From: CAVYTF01 sp963708205
GTDB taxonomy: Bacteria > Bacteroidota > Bacteroidia > Chitinophagales > Chitinophagaceae
Length of the DNA: 64,000 nucleotides
Assembly: GCA_963708205.1 (NCBI GenBank)
Contig: OY970196.1
Location: 124,001 to 188,000 of the forward strand
Direction: 5' to 3'
Shown: one piece after another, positions 18,180 to 25,640 of the stretch
How positions within the stretch are numbered: position 1 is the first letter of the stretch
How the letters are laid out: every line of letters begins with the position of its first letter
Made by a program: the position numbers and the translations under genes
The notes under the pieces: model-generated
What the model saw: only the letters and a program-made list of their open reading frames with translations
What the model was told of the DNA's origin: nothing
Databases searched by the model: none

Positions 18180-18662
18180 ATGAAAAAGATTATTCTCTTC
18201 TCCGGTTTATTAGTTTTCTCCATCGCTTCATTTTCACAAGATGTAAAACTTAACGGTACTATTTACATGAAGCATCCATACATTACTGCAGTTAATAATT
18301 TGGCAAAAGATTACCTTGCAAAAGACGATGCAGCAGAAAGTAAAATTTATGCAGATACCGCTAAATTTTTCATTTCTGATATGCACGGTGCCTTCAGTTT
18401 AAAAGATGCATTACAAATGTGGGACAGCGACTTTGATTATTACGACAGCATACAGCTTAAACCGTTTGGCTATCCGGATTATCTGCATTATGTAGATCAG
18501 GATACTAAAACAGTACAGTCATGGTGGACATGGTCAGGCGTTGCTAAAAAGACCGGTGACCATCTTGTAGTTAACTTCGTACAGTTTGACAATTTTAATA
18601 AGGAAGGTAAAATTGTTTCAGAAGTTGCTTACGGTGATTTCTCCAAAATGCACAAAGATTAA
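18180..18662 (+). CDS. Secreted NTF2-like protein, hypothetical
   Basis: 160 residues with a signal peptide (about 1-19, ending SFSQ). The rest reads like an NTF2/SnoaL-type cone fold: a helix (ITAVNNLAKDYLAKD), strand pairs and Trp-rich strands QSWWTWSGVAKK and LVVNFVQFDNFNKEGKIVSEVAYGDF, the last two typical of the family's curved sheet. Likely periplasmic; a ligand-binding or scaffolding role cannot be specified. It has a good -7 promoter element upstream. Confidence 0.6.
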   Translation: MKKIILFSGLLVFSIASFSQDVKLNGTIYMKHPYITAVNNLAKDYLAKDDAAESKIYADTAKFFISDMHGAFSLKDALQMWDSDFDYYDSIQLKPFGYPDYLHYVDQDTKTVQSWWTWSGVAKKTGDHLVVNFVQFDNFNKEGKIVSEVAYGDFSKMHKD

Positions 18663-18680
18663 GTTATCTTTTTTCTAAAG

Positions 18681-18729
18681 AATTGCATGTGTATGCGTTT
18701 ATGATTTCATGAACCATGTACATGCAATT
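18681..18729. terminator. Possible shared terminator between convergent genes
   Basis: A 10-bp perfect stem AATTGCATGT (18681-18690) / ACATGCAATT (18720-18729) followed by TTTTC. The 29-nt loop is large, so the call is tentative. Confidence 0.4.
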
Positions 18730-18736
18730 TTTCATT

Positions 18737-19615
18737 TTATTTCACCAGATTTATTTTATCAACTTTATTGAATGTATAAAAATTACTTGACATTGTTGAT
18801 GGCAAACTAACAGCATAAAAAATGTTTTGAATGCTTATGGAAGCTGCATTATCATTACTGTTTTCTGCAAAGAAACCAAATGCATTTATTGGTTCATTCG
18901 CATGCAGAGATACGCCTGAAAATGCTGCTGCTTTATCAAAACCATTTGTTGGAGAAAGCTTTTGACCGTCAACCCAAAGATCCCATTTTTGTGTGTTTAA
19001 ATTATTCGTTCCGTCTTTTGTGTACGTTATATTTTCATTTGAATTATTTATAAAAAATTCAAACGTCTGGTATTTGTTTGATGAAATAACGGAGTCAGAA
19101 ATTGTTTTTAATTTCCCCTTATTATTTTCCTGCACAGAAATGATCTTACCATTTTCATAGTTTATCAACAGCACTGTTTCCGCAGTGCTTATGCCATTTA
19201 AATAGCTATAGAAATTATTATAGACACTGTTTATTCCGGCATTGCCAAGTTCTATTACAATGGTGCCATCTTGTGTCGAAGCAGTTTTTAAATTGCATTT
19301 AAAATAAGCAGTGGCTTCAGCAGGCGACCAGCCATACACCGTAAATTTATTGGTGAAAGAATTAGCAGCGCTCGTTAACTTCAACACAGAACTTGTATCT
19401 GTTTTTTGTGTAAGAATAATGCTGCCACCCGTTCCACCGATCTTAACATTATAGGTGCCACCGTTAACAGGTGTATTACTAAAAAAAGATGTGTTATCTG
19501 CGAAAGAATTAAGGTTGGTTGCAGTATCATTTATATTGCTGAAATCATAGCTCCATGATTGGCTTTTTGCATTCACTGATAAAAATAAAATACAAAAAAT
19601 AAAAGTTATTTTCAT
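18737..19615 (-). CDS. Secreted protein, function unknown
   Basis: 292 residues. A signal peptide (about 1-19, ending AKSQS) precedes a Ser/Thr/Asn-rich beta-type sequence with features of a concanavalin-like jelly roll: WSYDFSNIND, YFKCNLKTAS, GTIVIELGNAG, and a predicted strand pair KYQTFEFFIN / KWDLWVDGQKL. There is no catalytic signature and no recognisable T9SS sorting domain. Convergent with the NTF2-like gene. Jelly-roll similarity is an impression, not a match. Confidence 0.5.
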   Translation of the reverse strand: MKITFIFCILFLSVNAKSQSWSYDFSNINDTATNLNSFADNTSFFSNTPVNGGTYNVKIGGTGGSIILTQKTDTSSVLKLTSAANSFTNKFTVYGWSPAEATAYFKCNLKTASTQDGTIVIELGNAGINSVYNNFYSYLNGISTAETVLLINYENGKIISVQENNKGKLKTISDSVISSNKYQTFEFFINNSNENITYTKDGTNNLNTQKWDLWVDGQKLSPTNGFDKAAAFSGVSLHANEPINAFGFFAENSNDNAASISIQNIFYAVSLPSTMSSNFYTFNKVDKINLVK

Positions 19616-19727
19616 TCGCTGAAATTAAATGTGAAATAAAAATGCAATAATTGAAAGTAAATTAAAAAAAGAAATTTAATTTCCATTATTATTATTTAAT
19701 AAAAATTTACTACTACAATTCTTCTGC

Positions 19728-21107
19728 ATGTCCACCCAATCAAAACAGAAACGGCATTGGTTAAACATTGCCGCGATTTTATTTGTGTTTGTTGTTTTCT
19801 CCAACTTCAAACAAATTCCTGAAAAAAATAACACAGTGTCTCTGCATAATGATGATTCTGTTCCACGTTTAAATGTCATTTTAATTCTTGCCGATGATAT
19901 TGGTTATGAAGTACCGACCTACACAGGAGGTCAATCTTATAGCACGCCAAACATTGATTCACTGGCGCGAAACGGAATGCAGTTTACGCAATGTCATTCT
20001 GCGGCATTGTGTTCTCCTTCGCGCATTATGTTAATGACAGGGAAATATAATTTCAGAAATTATTTTGCATGGGGTAAGCTTGCACCCGATCAAAAAACAA
20101 TTGCCAATGTATTTAAAGACGCAGGCTATCATACATGCGTTGCGGGTAAATGGCAATTTGATGGAGGAGATACATCCATTCATAAATTTGGTTTTGAAAA
20201 ATATATTGTCTTCAATCCTTTCACTGACAGTGCTGCTGATGATGCGTTGATGGATCTTAGAAGATATAAAAATCCATTGCTGTATAAAGATGGCGCATAC
20301 ATTCCCGACAGCCAGACACTCAACAAATATTCTGAAGATATTTTTGTGCGTTATATCTCTGATTTTATTGACAGTAATCTTCATCATCCATTTTTTATTT
20401 ATTATCCTTTATCACTTTGCCACAAGCCATTTTATCCAACGCCCAATGATCCGGAATTTGCTGCATTCGATCCATTGACAGGAAAATCAAACAAAAAATT
20501 CTTTCCTTCTATGGTAAAATATATGGATATAAAAATCGGTGAAGTGATCGCTAAAGTAAAAAGCGCAGGATTGGAAAAAAATACACTGATCATTTATTTT
20601 GGAGATAACGGCACGCCTACAGAAATTACTTCGCGCTGGAATAATACGAGCATTGTGGGGGGTAAAGCCCACACCAATTTATATGGTACGCATGTGCCTT
20701 TATTCTTTTATTTGCCGGGCACTATTAAGCCGGGAACAATAAATAATGACCTGGTTGATTTTACAGATTTTCTTCCCACGTTTGCTGACATTGTCGGACT
20801 GCCGATGCCGCAAACTTATGGACCATTAGATGGCACAAGCTGCTATAACTTTTTATTTAATCAAAAAAATGCAGAAAGAGAATGGAGCTTTTGTCATTAC
20901 GAACCATTAACACTTGATGGCACTAATCTAACCGTAAAAAGATATGTTCAAACGACAGGATATAAATTATATGACAGTACAGGATATTTCTATAATGTGC
21001 AGAAGGATCCGCTTGAAAAATCTCCCCTTGCAGACAGTACACTAACACCGTATGAAATGAGATTGAAAATAGAATTTCAGCAAATACTTGCGAGGATGCA
21101 TAATTGA
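19728..21107 (+). CDS. Arylsulfatase-type sulfatase (Cys type)
   Basis: 459 residues. An N-terminal hydrophobic segment (about 11-27) serves as signal or anchor. Catalytic features: metal-binding ADD (55-57), the CSPSR signature (95-99) whose Cys must be oxidised to formylglycine, followed by MLMTGK; a second metal site in FGDNGTPTE (about 288-296); and GGKAHTNLYGTHVP. It hydrolyses sulfate esters, probably of a carbohydrate, in the periplasm. No formylglycine-generating enzyme or anaerobic maturase lies in the window. Confidence 0.9.
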   Translation: MSTQSKQKRHWLNIAAILFVFVVFSNFKQIPEKNNTVSLHNDDSVPRLNVILILADDIGYEVPTYTGGQSYSTPNIDSLARNGMQFTQCHSAALCSPSRIMLMTGKYNFRNYFAWGKLAPDQKTIANVFKDAGYHTCVAGKWQFDGGDTSIHKFGFEKYIVFNPFTDSAADDALMDLRRYKNPLLYKDGAYIPDSQTLNKYSEDIFVRYISDFIDSNLHHPFFIYYPLSLCHKPFYPTPNDPEFAAFDPLTGKSNKKFFPSMVKYMDIKIGEVIAKVKSAGLEKNTLIIYFGDNGTPTEITSRWNNTSIVGGKAHTNLYGTHVPLFFYLPGTIKPGTINNDLVDFTDFLPTFADIVGLPMPQTYGPLDGTSCYNFLFNQKNAEREWSFCHYEPLTLDGTNLTVKRYVQTTGYKLYDSTGYFYNVQKDPLEKSPLADSTLTPYEMRLKIEFQQILARMHN

Positions 21108-21223
21108 TTGGTTGTAATAATCCGCTATGTTGCCTGACTTTAGTATGCAATTCTTCTTAGTATAAAAACTTCCAATCACATAGTTTCAGTGCTACAATCC
21201 TTATGCGTGCTGAACAATAAAGA

Positions 21224-21412
21224 TTAATTATTAAAGGCTTTTAAAGCAAGGGTTTTAATTTTTATTTCTTCTAACATCTTATGTATTCTTTCTTCCAGCT
21301 TTTCGATTTTTTCTCTGTTTTTGTTACTTATTGCATCTGTATATTGTATTGACTCCTGTCTCAGATTTGTTTGTAAAGCCGCTAATTCAGCTTTAAGTTT
21401 ATTAAGTTCCAT
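21224..21412 (-). CDS. Small coiled-coil protein, paralogue A
   Basis: 62 residues from ATG, entirely helical and charged: LKAELAALQTNLRQES, NREKIEKLEERIHKMLEEIKIK. The pattern L-x2-L-x3-L-x2-E-[ST]-I, then an A-x3-[EN]-N-x2-E step and LEEI, is shared with the neighbouring gene at 21442-21636, so the two look like tandem paralogues. They are 29 bp apart and this one is downstream. No membrane segment. Unknown function. Confidence 0.6.
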   Translation of the reverse strand: MELNKLKAELAALQTNLRQESIQYTDAISNKNREKIEKLEERIHKMLEEIKIKTLALKAFNN

Positions 21413-21441
21413 TCTTTTTCTGTTTGATTTTTTTTGAAAAC

Positions 21442-21636
21442 CTAATTCAAGATGTATATGTTTTGTAGGTATTTATGATGAAGCTGGATTTCTTCCAGTG
21501 TTGACGTCATCTTACTATAAAGTTTATGAAAATCCTCTTTTTCATTTTCGAGAAGTGCCTCCTGCAATTCGATTGTTTCATCGAATAGCCTTGAGTTTAA
21601 TTGCTTTAACTGTTCGCTGATGTTTTCTAAGGTCAT
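21442..21636 (-). CDS. Small coiled-coil protein, paralogue B
   Basis: 64 residues from ATG. Heptad-like: ISEQLKQLNSRLFDETIELQEALLENEKEDFHKLYSKMTSTLEEIQL. It aligns with its downstream neighbour over nearly the full length (shared LxxLxxxL, ExI, EALLEN/DAISNK, LEEI) but with different charged residues. First gene of a two-gene unit. Unknown function. Confidence 0.6.
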   Translation of the reverse strand: MTLENISEQLKQLNSRLFDETIELQEALLENEKEDFHKLYSKMTSTLEEIQLHHKYLQNIYILN

Positions 21637-22292
21637 AGGTTATTTTTTTTAAAGAACGATAAAGGAAAATTTCAGTTTTGATAGAAGCATGAATTAACAA
21701 TTTTTTGTTGCTTCATATCTTTGCTTCATGCCATCATCAGGTAGATATCAGCAATGTCCATGCGAGAAAAGAAGCATTAAGTGAACTGCAAAAAACATAC
21801 TCATTGAATAACTGCAGTAACTTTAGCTATAAAGTTTAGGCTAGATTTAAGGCATTAAATCTTATTGTTGTAATTCTATCAGGTTTAACAGGAGTTACAA
21901 TTCTTTCCTATTTAGCTGTTGAAAATTTATAATCCTCAAGTCTCCTATCCGTGCAGTTTACAATTCGGTACATTTGAAAAGAGAAATTTGGTATTGCATA
22001 TAATAAGAGCAAACTTTGTGTTGGCTGCAATTTTAAACGACATTTCTTTTGATAAAAATTCTTTTTTAATTATAACCCGCGATAATTATTGAAACTACGA
22101 ATATGGAAGAAATTTATTACCATCTCTCCCGACTTTTAAACTTAATAAAGACAGAGCAATTTACATAGGACGATTCTTTGCTGCCCATTAGTTGCAGGGT
22201 ATTTAACAGCCGAGAATTTTAAACAGCTTGGACAAGCAGACAAGGTTAAGACGACCTGGACAACTTAATAGCTTTTCTTCTATAACAGAAGA
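21637..22292. other. Intergenic region of 656 bp with a probable gene remnant
   Basis: No intact gene. On the plus strand, 21744-21932 holds a disrupted frame (see the pseudogene entry). The rest is AT-rich with short broken frames and no strong promoter or hairpin. Confidence 0.5.
21744..21932 (+). pseudogene. Degraded fragment, possibly of a SLATT/DUF4231-type 2-TM protein
   Basis: One plus-strand frame reads DISNVHARKEALSELQKTY, continues about 15 residues, meets an in-frame TAG, then continues ARFKALNLIVVILSG and GVTILSYLAVENL to a TAA. A charged helix followed by a helix such as LNLIVVILSGLTGVTILSYL resembles the start of SLATT domains, two-TM effectors of nucleotide-based defence systems. 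No start codon is visible and the second TM is missing. The family link is a weak resemblance. Confidence 0.3.
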
Positions 22293-23471
22293 CTACACTA
22301 CCTCAATCACCATAGCGCTTGCTCCGCCGCCGCCATTACAGATGCCTGCGGCTCCATACGTGCCGCCATTTTGTTTTAAAACATTGATCAACGTAACAAT
22401 TATTCTTGCACCGCTGCAACCCAATGGATGCCCGATAGAAACCGCGCCGCCATGTGCATTTACCTTAATTGCATCTAATTTCATCTTTTGAATATTGGCA
22501 ATGCCAACAACAGAAAAAGCTTCATTCAATTCTACAAAATCAAGTTCACTCATTTGCAATCCTGCTTTGGCAACAGCTTTGGGCACAGCAAGTGAAGGCG
22601 TTGTGGTAAACCATTCAGGCGCCTGCTCTGCATCAGCATAACTTTTTATGATCGCAAGAGGTTTTATGCCAAGCTCATCGGCTTTTTCTTTACTCATTAA
22701 AACTACAGCCGCAGCGCCATCATTCATGGTGCTGGCATTGGCAGCAGTAACTGTTCCGTTTTTTACAAAAGCAGGTTTCAGTTCAGGTATCTTATCAAAC
22801 TTTACATTAAACGGTTCTTCGTCTTTTGCAAATTTTATTGGATCTCCTTTTTTTTGAGGGATGTCAATGGCAATAACTTCCTCATCAAATTTTCCGGCAT
22901 TCCATGCAGACTGGCTGCGTTTGTAACTTTCTATCGCGAAAGCATCTTGCTCATCACGCGAAATATTGCATTCGCTTGCGCATAACTCAGCGGCATTGCC
23001 CATTGCAAAATTATTATAGACATCAGTCAAACCATCTTTATTCAATCCATCAACCAAAACAACATCACCATATTTATTTCCCCAGCGAAGCTTTGGAGAA
23101 TAAAAAGGAACATTACTCATGCTTTCCATTCCGCCGGCAACAACGATGTCATTATCCCCCAATAAAATGCTTTGCGCGCCCTGCGCGATGGCTTTCATTC
23201 CGCTTGCGCAAACTTTATTTACCGTTGTGCAAACAACATTGTTTGGAAGATCAGCCAGCATAGCTGCCTGCCTTGCGGGCGCCTGACCAAGATTTGCCTG
23301 AAGCACACAACCCATCAGCACCTCCTGAATTTGTGAAGGTTGCAAACCTGCGCGCAAAACCGCAGCGCGTATAGCTATTGCCCCTAAATGTGTTGCTGAA
23401 AAATCTTTTAAACTTCCTCCGAAACTTCCTATTGGCGTACGAACGGCTGAGACGATGTAAACGGTTTTCAT
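22293..23471 (-). CDS. Acetyl-CoA C-acetyltransferase (thiolase)
   Basis: 392 residues from the ATG at 23471 (MKTVYIVSAVRTPIG, the normal thiolase start); the frame extends upstream without support. Catalytic Cys88 lies in NKVCASGMKA, the His in AHGGAVSIGHPLGCSG (about 350) and the second Cys in GICNGGGGAS (about 380). This is the complete triad of biosynthetic or degradative thiolases joining or splitting acetyl-CoA units. It stands alone, so beta-oxidation and acetoacetyl-CoA synthesis cannot be told apart. A six-unit repeat array lies about 110-230 bp upstream of its start. Confidence 0.95.
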   Translation of the reverse strand: MKTVYIVSAVRTPIGSFGGSLKDFSATHLGAIAIRAAVLRAGLQPSQIQEVLMGCVLQANLGQAPARQAAMLADLPNNVVCTTVNKVCASGMKAIAQGAQSILLGDNDIVVAGGMESMSNVPFYSPKLRWGNKYGDVVLVDGLNKDGLTDVYNNFAMGNAAELCASECNISRDEQDAFAIESYKRSQSAWNAGKFDEEVIAIDIPQKKGDPIKFAKDEEPFNVKFDKIPELKPAFVKNGTVTAANASTMNDGAAAVVLMSKEKADELGIKPLAIIKSYADAEQAPEWFTTTPSLAVPKAVAKAGLQMSELDFVELNEAFSVVGIANIQKMKLDAIKVNAHGGAVSIGHPLGCSGARIIVTLINVLKQNGGTYGAAGICNGGGGASAMVIEVV

Positions 23472-23578
23472 GAATTTAATAATTAAGAATGAAAAAATAA
23501 AAATGGAGTGCAAAGATAACTATTGTTAGCAAGCTGAAAAGGATAGACACAAGGCTTTATTATTCAATTATGATAGTT

Positions 23579-23699
23579 TGAGCTATGTAGCCGAGAGTTC
23601 AGGCTATGTAGCCTAGAAGTCAGGCTATGCAGCTTAGGATTCAGGCTGTGTAGCCTAAGTTTCAGGCTATTTAGCCAAAGATTGCGGCTGTGCAGCCGA
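23579..23699. repeat. Six-unit tandem array of palindromes, exact 21-bp period
   Basis: Cores at 23581, 23602, 23623, 23644, 23665 and 23686 (spacing exactly 21 bp) are variants of GGCTATGTAGCC, an inverted repeat GGCTA-TG-TAGCC. Several changes are compensated across the palindrome (for example GGCTGTGCAGCC). It lies between the minus-strand RlpA-like and thiolase genes and contains no reading frame. Confidence 0.9.
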
Positions 23700-23730
23700 T
23701 GACAAATTAAACAAGAATTTTTTAGCAAGA

Positions 23731-24213
23731 TCATTCAACAGTTCCTTCAGGCACCTGTTCCACTTTTACTTTTATTATTCCCAATAAAATAAAATCAAGC
23801 TGCGACGCTGCTGCATGAGAGAGATCAACAACGCGCCCTTTCTCATACATCCGCACAGCCATATGATCGTTTATGCGCACAATCACGGATTTGTTATTGC
23901 GCAAATTGGTAACGCGCACCCAGGTATTCAGTGGATAATTGTTGCTGGCTGCCGTCATTAATTTATGGTGAAACTTCTCTCCTGTTGACGTTTTAGAACC
24001 TTCTAAGTTTTTACTGTAAAAACTTGCGATGCCGTAAAGAATTTTGCCCTTTGTAGAAATATTGTTTTCAGCAGAATCAACATGATCTGATGTAAGATTG
24101 GATGCGATAATAGCTGCGTCAATTGGTTCTGCAGCAATGGCAAGATCAGCCTGCGCATAAGCAATGATATTTGCGCAGCAAAAAAAAGCAGTTATAAAAA
24201 TGTATTTTTTCAA
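23731..24213 (-). CDS. RlpA-like double-psi beta-barrel protein
   Basis: 160 residues starting at TTG (24213), chosen because it opens a standard signal peptide (MKKYIFITAFFCC...IIAYAQ). The C-terminal about 95 residues form a RlpA domain: GIASFYSKNLEGSKTSTGE, LMTAASNNYPLNTWVRVTNL, VIVRINDH and the DLSHAAASQL helix with catalytic-type Asp residues retained. RlpA proteins are lytic transglycosylases or peptidoglycan binders in the periplasm. No SPOR domain. The 258 bp between it and the divergent DUF6600 gene carry the promoters; nothing else is seen there. Confidence 0.82.
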   Translation of the reverse strand: MKKYIFITAFFCCANIIAYAQADLAIAAEPIDAAIIASNLTSDHVDSAENNISTKGKILYGIASFYSKNLEGSKTSTGEKFHHKLMTAASNNYPLNTWVRVTNLRNNKSVIVRINDHMAVRMYEKGRVVDLSHAAASQLDFILLGIIKVKVEQVPEGTVE

Positions 24214-24471
24214 AATTTCGGGTTTTGAAAAACTATCTAGAAAATGAAACTACATTTTTTTGTTTAATTGAACAATATTTACCAATAAAAAATGCAGGGT
24301 TATCTAATCTTTTAAATTCATCAAAAACAAAATTCACTCTTTAATTAAGCATCGTCTATTTTTGGTTTCTTTAACAAAGATTTCCTTTTAACAAAAAAAT
24401 TGCTTTAATGGAATAGCATTTGCATTAATAGGAAGTCTTATATAAAGACATTAACCTTGTAAATTAATTTT

Positions 24472-25584
24472 ATGAAACAAATTTCTAAAGCAATTGTAGC
24501 AGTTTTTATAGCCAGCTCCAGTTTGCTCTTTATCGCCCAAAAGGCACATGCACAGGAAGTAAGTGTGCAGGTATTTTATGATAAGTTGTCGCCTTACGGG
24601 CAATGGGTAAATTATGATAATTATGGCTATGCATGGCATCCATCAGTAAGTGCAGATTTTGTGCCTTATGGTACAAACGGGCATTGGGTTTATTCAGATG
24701 CCGGATGGACATGGGTATCTGATTATGATTGGGGTTGGGCAACTTTCCATTATGGACGTTGGGCTTATGATGACAGGTCCGGATGGCTTTGGATTCCTGA
24801 TACACATTGGGGACCGGCCTGGGTTGCGTGGAGACAATCCAATGATTATTTCGGTTGGGCACCTCTTGGTCCCGGCATGAGGATTAGCGCAAATTTTAAT
24901 GAAAGTTATTATAACCGCATCCCTGCCCAAAGATGGATGTTTGTAAGGCAGGCAGATATTGTTCGTCCTAATATCCGTAACTATTATGTAAACCGTTCTC
25001 AAAATACTGTCATTATTAAGAATACTACCATCATTAAGAATACCATTGTAGGTAGCGGTCGTGTTACTTATGCCGCCGGCCCGAACAGGGAACAGGTACA
25101 AAGGGTAGCAAGAGTAACTGTACCTCAGGTTACGATACGTGCAAGTAATGCTCCCGGTAAAGTTGTAGTTAATAACAATACGGTAAATATTTACAGACCT
25201 GTTATAAAAACAACAATTGTGAATGCACCAAAACCTGCACCTGCAAGAGTTGTAAAGATTAACGAAATATCACGGCCACAGCCGGTTCAACCAAAGCCTC
25301 AACCTAAGCCTGTGACGCCACCGCATCCTACGCCCAGACCACCGGTTCAAACACATCCGCAAGCTGCGCCACCTGCTCAGAATAACAGGCCACCAGCGCA
25401 ACAACATCCTCAACCGGTTAATCCTGCTCCAAAGCCACCGGTACAGCAACATCCGCAGCCGGCCCCTCCTGCACCGCAGCCTAAACCGCCGGTTCAAAAT
25501 AATCCACCTCAGGAACATCCGCAGCCAGCCCCACCGCCGCCGCAACAGCCGAATAATAATAATAATAGACCGCCTAAAAAATAA
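24472..25584 (+). CDS. DUF6600 domain protein with proline-rich tail
   Basis: 370 residues. A signal peptide (about 1-27, ending AHAQ) is followed by about 130 residues of Trp/Tyr/Gly/Asp-rich repeats (YGQWVNYDNYGYAWHP, HWVYSDAGWTWVSDYDWGW, HYGRWAYDDRSGWLWIP), the DUF6600 signature. The middle is beta-rich (NVIIKNTTIIKN type). From about residue 265 the chain is Pro/Gln/Asn/His-rich low complexity (PKPQPKPVTPPHPTPRP and similar) to the end. Periplasmic or cell-surface; function unknown. Ends at a strong terminator. Confidence 0.85.
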   Translation: MKQISKAIVAVFIASSSLLFIAQKAHAQEVSVQVFYDKLSPYGQWVNYDNYGYAWHPSVSADFVPYGTNGHWVYSDAGWTWVSDYDWGWATFHYGRWAYDDRSGWLWIPDTHWGPAWVAWRQSNDYFGWAPLGPGMRISANFNESYYNRIPAQRWMFVRQADIVRPNIRNYYVNRSQNTVIIKNTTIIKNTIVGSGRVTYAAGPNREQVQRVARVTVPQVTIRASNAPGKVVVNNNTVNIYRPVIKTTIVNAPKPAPARVVKINEISRPQPVQPKPQPKPVTPPHPTPRPPVQTHPQAAPPAQNNRPPAQQHPQPVNPAPKPPVQQHPQPAPPAPQPKPPVQNNPPQEHPQPAPPPPQQPNNNNNRPPKK

Positions 25585-25604
25585 ATAGAATAATAATAAA
25601 AGTG

Positions 25605-25634
25605 AAAGCAGCATAGAAATATGCTGCTTTTTAT
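25605..25634. terminator. Bidirectional terminator between convergent genes
   Basis: A 10-bp perfect stem AAAGCAGCAT (25605-25614) / ATGCTGCTTT (25621-25630) with loop AGAAAT and a T tail. It sits between the DUF6600 gene and the TamB-like gene. Confidence 0.85.
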
Positions 25635-25640
25635 TTGAGA

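Noticed and set aside
23579..23699. CRISPR array
   Set aside because: Units are 21 bp with no unique spacers of typical length, cores are palindromic and contiguous, and no cas genes are near. The same applies to 38537-38830.
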